A stretch of 59,800 nt of DNA from Spirochaetaceae bacterium (GCA_028820215.1 JAPPKD010000008.1:1-59800); one strand, 5' to 3'. Positions 42,726 to 51,586 are shown, counted from the stretch's first letter. Translations and numbers: made by a program. Notes: a model not told the origin generated them from the sequence alone.

Positions 42726-43220
42726 GTGAGTGACGTGCCGACGTACGTGCTGGAGCGGGAGTTCGATGCGCCGCGCGAGCTGGTGTGGAAGGTCTGGACC
42801 GATGCGGAGCTGCTGCCGCGCTGGTACGGGCCGGGGGTGGAGACGATCGTCCACCATCTGGAGGTGAAGCCCGGCGGGCTATGGCTGGACGAGATGCGCA
42901 TGGGCGGCGGCTCGCACTATGAGCGGATCGAGTACACGGAGGTCACGCCGCCGGAGCGGCTGGTCTGGCTTCACTCCGTCTGCGACGCGGACTGGAACGT
43001 CGCCGCCAACCCGATGATGCCGGACTGGCCGCGGGTGCTTCTGACTACCGTGATCTTCGACCAGGACGGCGGCCGCACCCGGCTGCGCCTGACTTGGGAG
43101 CCGCATGAGGCGAGCGACGCGGAAACCGCTGCCTTCGCCGGCGCGATGGACAGCCTGGACCGGGGCTGGGGCGCCGGTATGGAGCTGATCGCGGAGCTGC
43201 TGACCGAGATGCAGGCGTGA
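42726..43220 (+). CDS. SRPBCC/AHSA1-like ligand-binding protein
   Basis: 164 residues from GTG 42726, preceded by AAGGAG at 8 bases. Typical Aha1/START features: VLEREFDAPRELVWKVWTDA, LPRWYGPGVETIVHHLEVKP, LWLDEMRMG and RLRLTWEPHEASDAE, ending with a long helix (WGAGMELIAELLTEM). Such proteins bind small hydrophobic ligands or act as stress regulators. It lies 84 bases before the sugar-binding-protein gene but has no known link to transport. Alternative annotation: activator of Hsp90 ATPase homologue. Confidence 0.88.
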   Translation: MSDVPTYVLEREFDAPRELVWKVWTDAELLPRWYGPGVETIVHHLEVKPGGLWLDEMRMGGGSHYERIEYTEVTPPERLVWLHSVCDADWNVAANPMMPDWPRVLLTTVIFDQDGGRTRLRLTWEPHEASDAETAAFAGAMDSLDRGWGAGMELIAELLTEMQA

Positions 43221-43304
43221 GACGCAAGCTCTATTGCCGGTTGTGCCGTTCGTGCGATAATTCGCCGCACCAATCAACGACCGTGCCGAGTTGAGGAGGC
43301 AACG

Positions 43305-44822
43305 ATGAAACGATTGATTCTGGTGGCCGGAGCGCTGGCTCTGGCCGCGACAGGCGCCTTCGCCGCTGCCGAAGCGGAAGGAGCGGCGTCGGATACGATC
43401 TACGACGCGAGGGTGTTCTACGAGTTCTCCAAGGACCGTCTGCCGCAGGAGTACCCGTATCACGCCGAGGTCGCGCTGGACAAGTTCGGGCTGCGCTTCG
43501 AGTACGACTTCGTGGCCGGCGGCTCCACCGTGGAGAAGACCGACCTGCTGTTCGCGGCCGGCGACTACTACGACATGCATCCGTATGGACTGCGCGTCTG
43601 GGAGGTCAACCGCTGGGCCATGGACGGTCACATCGTGCCGCTCTCCGATCACTGGGAGGACCTGCCCAACTACCGGAAGTGGTGGTCCGATGACGACTGG
43701 GCGACGGTCGAGGCATTCAACGCGGCTCCCGACGGCAAGATCTACATGCTGCTGTCCAAGAACCCGCGCACCATCAGCCGCGGCTTCGTCTACCGGCAGG
43801 ACTTGGTCGAGGACGCCGGCCTGGAGTTCCCGACGACCATCGACGAGTACACGGAGCTGCTCAGGGCGCTGAAGGCCAACAACCCCGACCACTATCCGCT
43901 GTTCACGCGCGGCCAGGGCGGCATCTTCACCGACGTCTTCTACAACACGTGGCGGACCACGGCGGGCGTGCACTTCGACATCGACTCGGGTGAGCTGGTC
44001 TATGGCGCTGCCACCGACAAGATGCGGGAGTTGATCAAGTACTTCACCGGGATCTACGCCGAGGGCCTGATGGATGCGGAGTTCCTGACCAACACCCGCG
44101 AGCGGGAGAACGAGATCCTGTACGTGGCCAACACCGCCATCACCACCCCGAACTGGACCGGCAACGTCCCGTACATGAACAACACGTCGCGCAAGGCGAA
44201 CCCGGACGTCACCTGGACCCACTCCTTCATTCCGCTGCTATCGGCGCCGGGTGCGGAGGCGATCATCAACCCGGAGACCGTGTACTACCCCTGGGGTCCG
44301 TTCCTGACCACCAACTCGGAGGGTGAGAAGCTCGACCGGCTGATCGCCTACCTGAACTGGATCATGGACGGCGAGGGCATGGTCGCGCGCTACTTCGGAG
44401 AGGAAGGCGTCGACTTCGAGTACCAGGACGGCAAGCCCGTCTACCTGCCGCACATGCGCACGCCGGACAACCCGGACGGCGTCCAGGGCTGGGAGATCGG
44501 GCTGGAGAACTATCCGATCTTCCACCCCGACCGTCCCCAGAGCGAAGGTGACCGGATCTATGCCGAGATGACCGAGTGGGCGGTGGGCAAGCCGTTCATC
44601 AGGAAGATCGCCTGGGGCTTCAACGAGACCGAGGAGAAGGATCGCGCCGACGTGCAGACGGTGGTGGACGACACCTGGAAGCAGTACCGCGCCAAGTTCG
44701 TCCTGGGCGAGCTGGACGCGTCTGACGACGCCCACTGGCAGGAGTACCTGGACGCGCTGGACAACGCCGGCGTCGACCGACTGCTGCAGCTCTACCAGGG
44801 AGCCTACGACCGCAACTATTAG
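43305..44822 (+). CDS. Extracellular sugar-binding protein of LplABC-type importer
   Basis: 505 residues. Signal peptide MKRLILVAGALALAATGAFA with signal-peptidase-I-type cleavage (AFA-AAEAEG) and no lipobox, so it is a soluble periplasmic protein. The two-lobe SBP features include YPYHAEVALDKFGLRFEYDF, DLVEDAGLEFPTTIDEYTEL and LIAYLNWIMDGEGMVARYF. GAGGAGGC lies directly before ATG 43305. It precedes two permease genes; the operon has no ATPase, as is usual for LplB/YtcP systems that borrow an MsmX-like ATPase. Complex oligosaccharides are likely ligands. Confidence 0.92.
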   Translation: MKRLILVAGALALAATGAFAAAEAEGAASDTIYDARVFYEFSKDRLPQEYPYHAEVALDKFGLRFEYDFVAGGSTVEKTDLLFAAGDYYDMHPYGLRVWEVNRWAMDGHIVPLSDHWEDLPNYRKWWSDDDWATVEAFNAAPDGKIYMLLSKNPRTISRGFVYRQDLVEDAGLEFPTTIDEYTELLRALKANNPDHYPLFTRGQGGIFTDVFYNTWRTTAGVHFDIDSGELVYGAATDKMRELIKYFTGIYAEGLMDAEFLTNTRERENEILYVANTAITTPNWTGNVPYMNNTSRKANPDVTWTHSFIPLLSAPGAEAIINPETVYYPWGPFLTTNSEGEKLDRLIAYLNWIMDGEGMVARYFGEEGVDFEYQDGKPVYLPHMRTPDNPDGVQGWEIGLENYPIFHPDRPQSEGDRIYAEMTEWAVGKPFIRKIAWGFNETEEKDRADVQTVVDDTWKQYRAKFVLGELDASDDAHWQEYLDALDNAGVDRLLQLYQGAYDRNY

Positions 44823-44847
44823 GCCGCTACGGGCTTGAACGGTTTGC

Positions 44848-44879
44848 GACGGGCATCTCCAATCCTGGAGATGCCCGTC
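44848..44879 (+). terminator. 14-bp perfect hairpin between binding-protein and permease genes
   Basis: GACGGGCATCTCCA (44848-44861), loop ATCC, TGGAGATGCCCGTC (44866-44879): a perfect 14-base stem without a following T run. It sits 25 bases after the binding-protein stop and 22 bases before the permease start. It probably protects the upstream mRNA or partly terminates, giving more binding protein than permease, rather than being a full terminator. Confidence 0.7.
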
Positions 44880-44901
44880 CTGGTCATGAGGTGATGGTGA
44901 G

Positions 44902-45867
44902 ATGCGGAGTGCGGTAGCAACCCCGGAGGCGCCCGTGCAGGGCGCGCGGGTGGAGAGCGCCTGGCAGCGTCAGGCACGCAAGGTCCGCGCCTCCAAGTAC
45001 CTGCTGCTGCTCGTGCTGCCGGGGGTCGTCTGGTACGTGATCTTCCAGTACATCCCCATGTACGGGGTCACCATCGCCTTCAAGGACTTCAGCCTCCGCC
45101 AGGGCGTCCTGGGCAGCCCATGGGTCGGGTTCGACAGCTTCATACGGTTCTTCAACTACCCGCATTTCTGGGGGCTGATCCGCAACACCTTCCTGCTCAG
45201 CTTCTACACCATGGTGTTCGGATTCCCGGCGCCGATCATCTTCGCGCTGGCGCTGAACGAGGTGGTCAACCGCACCTACAAGCGCACGGTGCAGACGGTC
45301 AGCTTCCTGCCCCACTTCATCGCCATGCCGGCGGTGGTCGGCATGCTGGTCCTGGCGCTCTCACCCTCGACCGGGTTCGTGAACGCGATCCTGGTCGCGT
45401 TCGGGATCGAGCCGATCTACTTCATGATCAAGCCGCGCTGGTTCCGCCCGATCTACGTGATTTCCGACATCTGGCAGAACGTGGGCTGGGGGGCGATCAT
45501 CTACCTTGCGCAGCTCTCGCGGATCGATCCGGAGCTGTATGAGGCGGCGACCGTGGACGGCGCCTCGCGTCTGCGCAAGATGTGGCACATCAGCCTGCCG
45601 GCGCTGACGCCGGTGATCTCCATCTTGCTCATACTGCGGATCGGCGGGTTGCTCTCGGTCGGCGGCGAGAAGGTGCTTCTGATGTACAACGACCTCACGC
45701 TCGAGACCGCCGACGTGATCTGGACGTACGTCTACCGGCGCGGCCTGCTGCGCCAGGAGTTCAGTTACGGGGCGGCAGTGGGGCTGTTCAACGCCGTGAT
45801 CAGCCTGGTCCTGGTGGTACTTGCCAACACGGCCGCCAAACGGTTCAGCGAGTACCGGCTCTGGTAG
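44902..45867 (+). CDS. Carbohydrate ABC permease, LplB type
   Basis: 321 residues. Six membrane helices, starting YLLLLVLPGVVWYVIFQYIP and including GLIRNTFLLSFYTMVFGFPA; the EAA coupling loop is EAATVDGASRLRKMWHISLP. It belongs to the MalF-like half of LplB/YtcP importers, seen by MYGVTIAFKDFSLRQGVLGS after helix 1 and SFLPHFIAMPAVVGMLV. The second permease starts 1 base after its stop codon. It works with the binding protein upstream and an ATPase encoded elsewhere. Confidence 0.93.
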   Translation: MRSAVATPEAPVQGARVESAWQRQARKVRASKYLLLLVLPGVVWYVIFQYIPMYGVTIAFKDFSLRQGVLGSPWVGFDSFIRFFNYPHFWGLIRNTFLLSFYTMVFGFPAPIIFALALNEVVNRTYKRTVQTVSFLPHFIAMPAVVGMLVLALSPSTGFVNAILVAFGIEPIYFMIKPRWFRPIYVISDIWQNVGWGAIIYLAQLSRIDPELYEAATVDGASRLRKMWHISLPALTPVISILLILRIGGLLSVGGEKVLLMYNDLTLETADVIWTYVYRRGLLRQEFSYGAAVGLFNAVISLVLVVLANTAAKRFSEYRLW

Positions 45868-45868
45868 C

Positions 45869-46783
45869 ATGATCCGCGACGTCTCGATCTCCGGCCGCAC
45901 GAGCTGGGTGGTGGTGCACCTCATGGTGCTGTCCGTGCTGCTGACCACCCTCTATCCGGTGCTGCACATCGCCAGCGTATCGTTCAGCGACGACGTTTCC
46001 GTGATGGGCAACCGCGTGACCTTCTTTCCCGTGAACTTCAACGTGCGCGCCTACCAGCTCATCTTCTCCTCGCCGCTGATTCCCAACTCGTTCAAGAACG
46101 CGGTGATCTACACCGTGGTCGGCACGATCGTGAACATGCTCCTGACCACCCCGATGGCCTACGCCCTCTCCAAGCGGCGGCTCGCGTTCCGGGGCGTGAT
46201 TACCGCCATGGTGATCGTCACGTTCTTCTTCAGCGGAGGCCTGATTCCTACGTTTCTGCTGGTTCGCGGCCTGGGCATGTACAACACCATCTGGGCGCTG
46301 GCCGTGCCTACTGCCATCGCCACCTGGAACCTGATCATCATGCGCACCTTCTTCCAGACCCTGCCGCAGGAGCTGGAGGATTCGGCGGTCGTGGACGGCG
46401 CCAACGACATCACCGTGTTCTGGAAGATCATGCTGCCGATCTCGCAGGCCGCGGTGGCGACCATCACCCTGTTCTACGCGGTGAGCCACTGGAACTCCTG
46501 GTTTCCGGCGGTGGTCTATTTCAGCAAGGCGGAGCGCTACCCATTGCAGGTGATCCTGCGCCAGATCGTGATCGAGAACCAGATGACCGAGGCGCTGCTG
46601 GAGCGCGGCGAGATGGCCGCCGCCCGGGCGATGGATGAGGAGCAGAGCGACCAGTTGATCGCGTCGGTGGACCGCATCAAGTTCGCCACCCTGTTCGCCT
46701 CCATCGTGCCGATGCTGATCATCTACCCGTTCATCCAGCGCTACTTCGTGCGCGGCCTGATGATCGGCTCCCTCAAGGGCTGA
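45869..46783 (+). CDS. Carbohydrate ABC permease, YtcP type
   Basis: 304 residues from ATG 45869. MalG-like partner of the LplB permease: VVVHLMVLSVLLTTLYPVLH as helix 1, SFSDDVSVMGNRVTFFPVNF, and the EAA loop EDSAVVDGANDITVFWKIML. The C-terminus RYFVRGLMIGSLKG is the standard end of YtcP-like subunits. It is the last gene of the importer operon; a 105-base gap follows with no obvious terminator stem. Together with its partner it imports an oligosaccharide, identity unknown. Confidence 0.93.
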   Translation: MIRDVSISGRTSWVVVHLMVLSVLLTTLYPVLHIASVSFSDDVSVMGNRVTFFPVNFNVRAYQLIFSSPLIPNSFKNAVIYTVVGTIVNMLLTTPMAYALSKRRLAFRGVITAMVIVTFFFSGGLIPTFLLVRGLGMYNTIWALAVPTAIATWNLIIMRTFFQTLPQELEDSAVVDGANDITVFWKIMLPISQAAVATITLFYAVSHWNSWFPAVVYFSKAERYPLQVILRQIVIENQMTEALLERGEMAAARAMDEEQSDQLIASVDRIKFATLFASIVPMLIIYPFIQRYFVRGLMIGSLKG

Positions 46784-46888
46784 GCCGGCGCCCGGCAAGC
46801 TCGACAGCGAGGCGTCGGTCTCCCGCCGATTTCGCTCGCTGGACTGAACGATGGCATCCTGGGGCATTCTTCGTCGGAGGGAGAAGCG

Positions 46889-47728
46889 ATGAGATACAAC
46901 GCGAAAACCCTGTGCTGTAGGGTATCCGCGCTTCTGTTCTTGGTGGCCGGCGCTGGACTGGCGGACGAGGTCGACACCGCGACGCTTCGCCAAGCGGCCG
47001 AACAGGGGAATCCTGTGGCACAACTCAGGCTCGCGTTGCGCATAGACCCAGGCGTGACGACGTTCAGCGCCGGTTTGCCCGATCTTGAGGATGCCGACCC
47101 TGAGGCCTACGTCGAAGCCGCGAAGTGGTATCGCCTCGCGGCCGCGCAGGGCGAGCCGGGCGCCCAGCGCGTTCTCGGCAGGCTGTATCTCCGCGGCAAC
47201 GGCGTTGAGCAGAACGTGTGCGAGTCCGCCAGATGGTACCACCGGGCTGCGGTGCAGGGGGACCGTCTGGCCCAGCACCGGCTTGGCGAGCTGTACGCGA
47301 CTGACGGTGCTTTGCAGGACTACACCGTGGCCGCGTGGTGGTATCGGCGGGCGGCCGAACAAGGGCACACGGGGGCGCGGTGGGGGCTCGGCCAGTTGTA
47401 CCGGGACGGCAAGGGCGTGCCGCAGGACTACGTTGCCGCGTACCGATGGATCCATCTTGCGGCGCTCGATAGCTGCGAGCCGTCGGACATCGCTCTGCCG
47501 TCGGGTGTCACGGTACGCCGTCTCTGCACGGCGCACGACGAGCGCGACCGACTCGCCCAACTGATGCCCAGCGAGCAGATCGAGGAAGCTCGCCGCGCCG
47601 CCCGCGATTGGCACGCGACGAACCAGCGATCTCCCGGTGAGTGGTACAAGGCGAACCGGGATGCGCCCGTCTGGCGGTCCGAGGTCGCCTGCCAGCGGAC
47701 TACCGCGGTGGCAAGCGCGGACTCCTGA
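46889..47728 (+). CDS. Exported Sel1-repeat protein
   Basis: 279 residues; GGAGGGAG before ATG 46889. Signal peptide MRYNAKTLCCRVSALLFLVA to GAGLA-DEV. Sel1-like repeats follow: TLRQAAEQGNPVAQLRLALR, AAKWYRLAAAQGEPGAQRVL with GRLYLRGNGV, SARWYHRAAVQGDRLAQHRL with GELYA, and AAWWYRRAAEQGHTGARWGL with GQLYRDGKGVPQDY. These solenoids bind other proteins, often in cell-envelope stress or signalling. The cysteine-rich tail has two candidate disulfides. It converges on the coiled-coil gene with 2 bases between. Confidence 0.88.
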   Translation: MRYNAKTLCCRVSALLFLVAGAGLADEVDTATLRQAAEQGNPVAQLRLALRIDPGVTTFSAGLPDLEDADPEAYVEAAKWYRLAAAQGEPGAQRVLGRLYLRGNGVEQNVCESARWYHRAAVQGDRLAQHRLGELYATDGALQDYTVAAWWYRRAAEQGHTGARWGLGQLYRDGKGVPQDYVAAYRWIHLAALDSCEPSDIALPSGVTVRRLCTAHDERDRLAQLMPSEQIEEARRAARDWHATNQRSPGEWYKANRDAPVWRSEVACQRTTAVASADS

Positions 47729-47730
47729 GT

Positions 47731-48255
47731 CTAAGCGACGCCCTCCCGCGGCTTGTCCGGAGGCTGGTTGCGGCTGCTCCAGAACATGCCTTCGATGATC
47801 CCCTCGATCTTCGACAGCCGGTCCCCGATATCGACCATGCGCACGGACAGTTCCTTGAATCCGGCCCTCATCTCTTCCCTGATGGTGGCATCGGTGGCGT
47901 TCATTTCCTCTCGAAGGGCATGGTTGCCTGTCTTCATTTCCTCTCGGAGGGAGTGGTTGCCTGCCTTCATCTCCTCTCGGAGGGAGCGGTTGCCTGCTTT
48001 CATCTCCTCTCGGAGGGAGTGGTTGCCTGCCTCTATTTCCTCTCGGAGGGCATGGTCGCCTGTTTTCATCTCCTCTCGGAGAGCATGGTTGCTTGCCTTG
48101 ATCTCCTCCCGGAGGGAACGGTCAGTTGCCCTGATCTCTTCCCGGAGTTCGGTACGCATGTCGCGCATCTCCTGGCGGAGCCCGCGCATCGAAGCGAGCA
48201 GAGCGGTGCCGAGGGCGATCGACGCTGCGATGATCCCGATCAGTTCCGTGCTCAC
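47731..48255 (-). CDS. Membrane-anchored coiled-coil protein of 11-residue repeats
   Basis: 174 residues from GTG 48255 (VSTELIGIIAASIALGTALL, one transmembrane helix at about 5-22). Residues 26-135 are ten successive 11-residue units of the form LREEMKAGNHS, with E, E and hydrophobic positions conserved. This is a hendecad, giving a slightly right-handed parallel coiled coil. The C-terminus (ELSVRMVDIGDRLSKIEGII) continues as ordinary heptads. It should form a rod-like oligomer standing off the inner membrane. I know of no enzymatic function; it superficially recalls repeat-variable Bdr proteins of Borrelia, but no homology is claimed. Confidence 0.75.
   Translation of the reverse strand: MSTELIGIIAASIALGTALLASMRGLRQEMRDMRTELREEIRATDRSLREEIKASNHALREEMKTGDHALREEIEAGNHSLREEMKAGNRSLREEMKAGNHSLREEMKTGNHALREEMNATDATIREEMRAGFKELSVRMVDIGDRLSKIEGIIEGMFWSSRNQPPDKPREGVA
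47884..48147. repeat. Eight tandem 33-bp repeats inside the coiled-coil gene
   Basis: Eight direct 33-base units encode residues 37-124 of the coiled-coil protein. Units differ at a few positions, especially those encoding AGNHS/ATDRS/TGDHA, and the length is an exact multiple of 33. Such arrays change copy number by slippage or recombination without breaking the frame, so the rod length may vary between strains. Confidence 0.85.
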
Positions 48256-48409
48256 GTACACCTCTTCGGGCGCCCTCGTTTCCCGCGAGTATCCTACCGG
48301 TCGACCGGCTTGGTGTCCCGCGAGGTCGGCGTGACGGACGCCATCTTGTCCATGACAACGGAGCGAGTGTCGCTGCCGCTTCAAGGAATCGCTGCGGATG
48401 CGCGTTCCT

Positions 48410-49420
48410 TCACTCGGGGAAGATCTGCCACTCCGGGGCGTCCAGGTCCACCTCGCGCGCCGTGCGGGCGCTGGTATAGGCCCCCTGCACGACGGCCACG
48501 TCGGCGGCTGACTCCCAGTCGGCCGGGCCCAGCGGCGTCTCGCCCTGCAGGCGGCGCAGCAGGTCGCGGTAGACCGGCTCGTAGGGGTTCCCGCCGCCGG
48601 CCAGCGTCTCTTCGAGCTCGGCGCCGTCCCGCGTCACCAGCCGCCAGCGCTCCGCGTCGAAGGTCACCATCCCGTCCTCGAAGACGTAGTGGGTGTCCAG
48701 GGGCCACCACGCCGGCCGCGGCACGTAGCCGAGTTCCTCGTAGTGCATGGCGCCGCCCGTCCGGTAGCGGACCAGGGCCGAGGTGCACGCTTCCACCGGG
48801 TGCTCGGCCACGTGGGACACCGACGCGTTCACCGTCACGGGCTCGAGCCCCGGCAGGCAGGCGCGCGTCTGCGCCAGCCGGTGCAGGCCGACGTTCGCGA
48901 ACATGCCGCCGCCGCTGGTGGCCGGATCGAGGAACCAGGCGGCGCGTCCCTCGTGGAAATAGTAGCGCGTGTTGTGATGGACCCCGCTGAGAAAGCGGCC
49001 CAGCGTCCCGTCCCGGAACCTCTCCCCGGTAAGGAGCGCTCCCGGGTGGTAGGCGGCGGTGTCGGTCACCGCCAGGATGCGCCCGCCGCGGCGCGCCGCC
49101 TGCAGCATCGCCCGGCACTGCTCCACCGACACCGCCAGCGGCTTCTCCACGAGCACGTGACAGCCGGCCTGCAGCGCGGCCACCGCCACCTCGCAGTGCA
49201 GGTGATGAGGCAACGCCACGACGAGTACGTCCGCCCCGGCTGCCAGCAGGTCGCGGTAGTCCCCGTAACCGGCAACCCCGTACTCGGCGGCGCGGCTCTC
49301 CCGGGCGCGCTCGTCCCGGTCGCACACTGCCGTCAGCCGCAGCCCGTCCTGCGCGGCGATGGCCGGCAGGTGGGCCCGCGCAATGGCGCCCAGGCCGATG
49401 AACGCGACCGTGTAGCTCAT
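48410..49420 (-). CDS. Gfo/Idh/MocA-family oxidoreductase
   Basis: 336 residues. NAD(P)-binding start YTVAFIGLGAIARAHLPAIA, DVLVVALPHHLHCEVAVAAL and the family motif HVLVEKPLAVSVEQ. The C-terminal substrate domain contains GGGMFANVGLHRLAQ with the likely catalytic histidine, and FDPATSGG-type features. These enzymes oxidise, reduce or epimerise sugars and sugar acids. It is divergent from the enolase-superfamily gene 105 bases away, so the two probably serve one sugar-acid pathway. Confidence 0.92.
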   Translation of the reverse strand: MSYTVAFIGLGAIARAHLPAIAAQDGLRLTAVCDRDERARESRAAEYGVAGYGDYRDLLAAGADVLVVALPHHLHCEVAVAALQAGCHVLVEKPLAVSVEQCRAMLQAARRGGRILAVTDTAAYHPGALLTGERFRDGTLGRFLSGVHHNTRYYFHEGRAAWFLDPATSGGGMFANVGLHRLAQTRACLPGLEPVTVNASVSHVAEHPVEACTSALVRYRTGGAMHYEELGYVPRPAWWPLDTHYVFEDGMVTFDAERWRLVTRDGAELEETLAGGGNPYEPVYRDLLRRLQGETPLGPADWESAADVAVVQGAYTSARTAREVDLDAPEWQIFPE

Positions 49421-49524
49421 GCGCGCCCCAGCGTACCGCGCCGGGATGCCGGCCCGCTGCCGGCCGGCGCGACATCGCCGCGCGGCCGTGGCCGGTGATG
49501 AGCTCCGTGATACGCTGCGCGCCC

Positions 49525-50625
49525 ATGCGAATCACCAACGTCAAGGTCGATCTGTTCGCGTGGGACAGCGAGGTGTGGACGACCGGCGGCGCCACGTTCG
49601 GCGGCGCCACGCAGCTCGGCGTGGTAAGCGTGGAGACCGACGCCGGCATCACGGGCAACGCCTTTCTGGGCAGCTCCCACCTGAGCGGGCATCACCTGGC
49701 CGGCCCGCTCGTCGACTACCTCAAGCCGGTCGTCATGGGCCAGGATCCGCAGGACATCGGCCGGCTGTGGCAGAAGCTCTGGAAGAAGAACCGCCAGGTG
49801 TCGATCCAGTCGATCGGCGCGATCGACGTCTGCCTGTGGGACATCAACGGCAAGGCCGCGGGCCTTCCCATTCACCGCCTGCTCGGCACCTGCAAGGACT
49901 CCGTTCCCGCCTACTCCAGCACCGCCTTCCACGAGACCGTGGACGCGTATGTCGAGGAGGCGCTGCGCTTCAAGGAGATGGGCTGGACGGCGCACAAGAT
50001 CCATCCGCACGGGGAGCCGGGCGCCGACGTCGAGATCTGCCGCGCCGTGCGCGAGGCGCTCGGAGACGACTTCATCCTGATGCTCGACGCGATGTGGGCA
50101 TTTCAGTATGCCGACGCGTTGCGCGTCGGGCGCGCCATCGAGGAGCTCGGCTACTACTGGTACGAGGACCCGCTGGCCGAGGAGGATGTCTACAACTACG
50201 TGGACCTGGGGCAGAAGCTCGACATCCCGATCATGTGCACGGAGTACGCTCCCGGCCGGTTTCCCGCCATGAACGCCTGGATCACGCAGCGGGCCACCGA
50301 CATCCTCCGCGGCGACGTCGCCGTCACCGGCGGCATCACGCCGCTCGTTCGCCAGTGCCACCTGGCCGAGGGCTTCGCCATGCGCTGCGAGATCCACCAC
50401 GGCGGCAACAGCCTCAACAACGTCGCCAACCTGCACGTGACCATGGCCGTTCCCAACTGCGAGTTCTACGAGTTCTTCCCCTGTACCGGCGCGAACATGT
50501 ATGGCCTCGTCAGGGACATCGAGGTGGACTCCTCCGGCATCGTGCACGCGCCCGACGAGCCCGGACTCGGTTATCCGATCGACTGGGACCTGGTGAAACG
50601 GGACCACATCGCCACCGTCGAGTAG
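49525..50625 (+). CDS. Enolase-superfamily (mandelate racemase/muconate lactonizing type) dehydratase
   Basis: 366 residues from ATG 49525 (MRITNVKVDLFAWDSEVW). The barrel has AHKIHPHGEPGADVEICRAV with lysine on strand 2 (K-x-H in place of K-x-K), metal ligands in ILMLDAMWAFQ, YYWYEDPLAEED and MCTEYAPGRF, and RCEIHHGGNSLNN with the general-base histidine. This fits acid-sugar dehydratases of the MR subgroup. It is divergent from the Gfo/Idh gene. The exact sugar acid is not predictable, but the K-x-H variant narrows the subgroup. Confidence 0.9.
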   Translation: MRITNVKVDLFAWDSEVWTTGGATFGGATQLGVVSVETDAGITGNAFLGSSHLSGHHLAGPLVDYLKPVVMGQDPQDIGRLWQKLWKKNRQVSIQSIGAIDVCLWDINGKAAGLPIHRLLGTCKDSVPAYSSTAFHETVDAYVEEALRFKEMGWTAHKIHPHGEPGADVEICRAVREALGDDFILMLDAMWAFQYADALRVGRAIEELGYYWYEDPLAEEDVYNYVDLGQKLDIPIMCTEYAPGRFPAMNAWITQRATDILRGDVAVTGGITPLVRQCHLAEGFAMRCEIHHGGNSLNNVANLHVTMAVPNCEFYEFFPCTGANMYGLVRDIEVDSSGIVHAPDEPGLGYPIDWDLVKRDHIATVE

Positions 50626-50647
50626 CCACGTCGAGCGGCCCGCCGGA

Positions 50648-51493
50648 TCACATGGCTCGGTTGTCTTCGGCGTAGGCGACGTTGCCCTCGATGCCGTGCA
50701 GGGTGCCGAGCTGCCAGACGCCGCGGAACAGGCTGCGGCGCTCAGGCGGCATGGTCTCCGCGAACTCCGGTGACCAGGCCAGCTCGTCGCCGGTGGCCAT
50801 CAGGTGCCACTGCGCCCACACCGAGTTGTAGCAGTTGAAGATCGCGCAGCGCGGGTTGTCGCGGTTGGTCCAGTCCTCGGAGGCGTGCAGCAGGCTCTCG
50901 GTGAAGATCAGCGCGGAGCCGGGCGGGCAGCCATAGGTGTCCATCATCGCGCGCAGCCTCGTTTCCCAGGGGGAGCCTGCGGTGTCCGGCTGGTACGGGT
51001 CGGGTCCGCCGTAGGGGAAGTTCGCCTTGTGGGAGCCGGACAGAAACGAGGTGCCTCCGGTTCCGGCCTTCACCTCCTCCAGCTCCCAGACGACCCTGGT
51101 CAGGCCGGAGAAGATGCGGTTGCCGGCAACCTGGTAGCGCATCGGGTTGGCGTGCTGCGGCGGTCGTACGACGTGCGGCATCTCCGTGCCGCCGAGGTCC
51201 TCCTTCCTCCAGCCGGCGTGCCGGACCGTCACGAACGAGCCTTCGCAGCGGAAGGGGTAGGAGTCCTCGCGGTCGTAGTGCGGCTCGGACAGCAGCTCGG
51301 CCAGGATGCCGGTGATGGCCGGATGGTCGAGCAGCTCCTGCACGGCGCCCAGGTAGCCGTGTGCGATGCCCGAGTAGCATTGCTCCTTCAGCGGCGCGAT
51401 CTCCTCCTCGGAAAGGACCGCGGGCAAGAGGATCCAGCCACGCAGGTCGTAGAAGAACCGCTGCTCGTCCGTCATCGGCGTCCCGTACGTCAT
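50648..51493 (-). CDS. PhyH-family protein with HAG in place of HxD
   Basis: 281 residues. The core is FSGLTRVVWELEEVKAGTGG and SFLSGSHKANFPY, with distal histidine H203 in LIFTESLLHASEDWTNRDNP and an arginine following. The proximal iron motif reads TVRHAGWRK (H92, A93, G94), lacking the carboxylate, as in the HNG protein at 13.6-14.5 kb though the two are otherwise dissimilar. Such sites occur in Fe/2OG halogenases but also in uncharacterised PhyH groups. It converges on the enolase-superfamily gene with 22 bases between. ATG 51493 is used; ATG 51475 is also possible. Confidence 0.85.
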   Translation of the reverse strand: MTYGTPMTDEQRFFYDLRGWILLPAVLSEEEIAPLKEQCYSGIAHGYLGAVQELLDHPAITGILAELLSEPHYDREDSYPFRCEGSFVTVRHAGWRKEDLGGTEMPHVVRPPQHANPMRYQVAGNRIFSGLTRVVWELEEVKAGTGGTSFLSGSHKANFPYGGPDPYQPDTAGSPWETRLRAMMDTYGCPPGSALIFTESLLHASEDWTNRDNPRCAIFNCYNSVWAQWHLMATGDELAWSPEFAETMPPERRSLFRGVWQLGTLHGIEGNVAYAEDNRAM

Positions 51494-51532
51494 GCGGCGA
51501 TGGTAGGCGTGTTTGCGTCCTGCGACAAAGAG

Positions 51533-51561
51533 GCGCCGCCGCGGAGAGTCCGCGGCGGCGC
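51533..51561 (-). terminator. GC-rich 12-bp hairpin after the importer operon
   Basis: GCGCCGCCGCGG (51533-51544), loop AGAGT, CCGCGGCGGCGC (51550-51561): a perfect 12-base stem, 25 bases downstream of the binding-protein stop on the reverse strand and followed there by CTCTTTGT. It probably ends transcription of the sulfatase/importer operon before the PhyH gene. Confidence 0.75.
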
Positions 51562-51586
51562 TGGAATCGATGAAGGTGAAGAGGGC

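Noticed and set aside
47884..48147. Possible CRISPR-like repeat array
   Set aside because: Units are 33-base direct repeats without unique spacers and encode a continuous 11-residue protein repeat.
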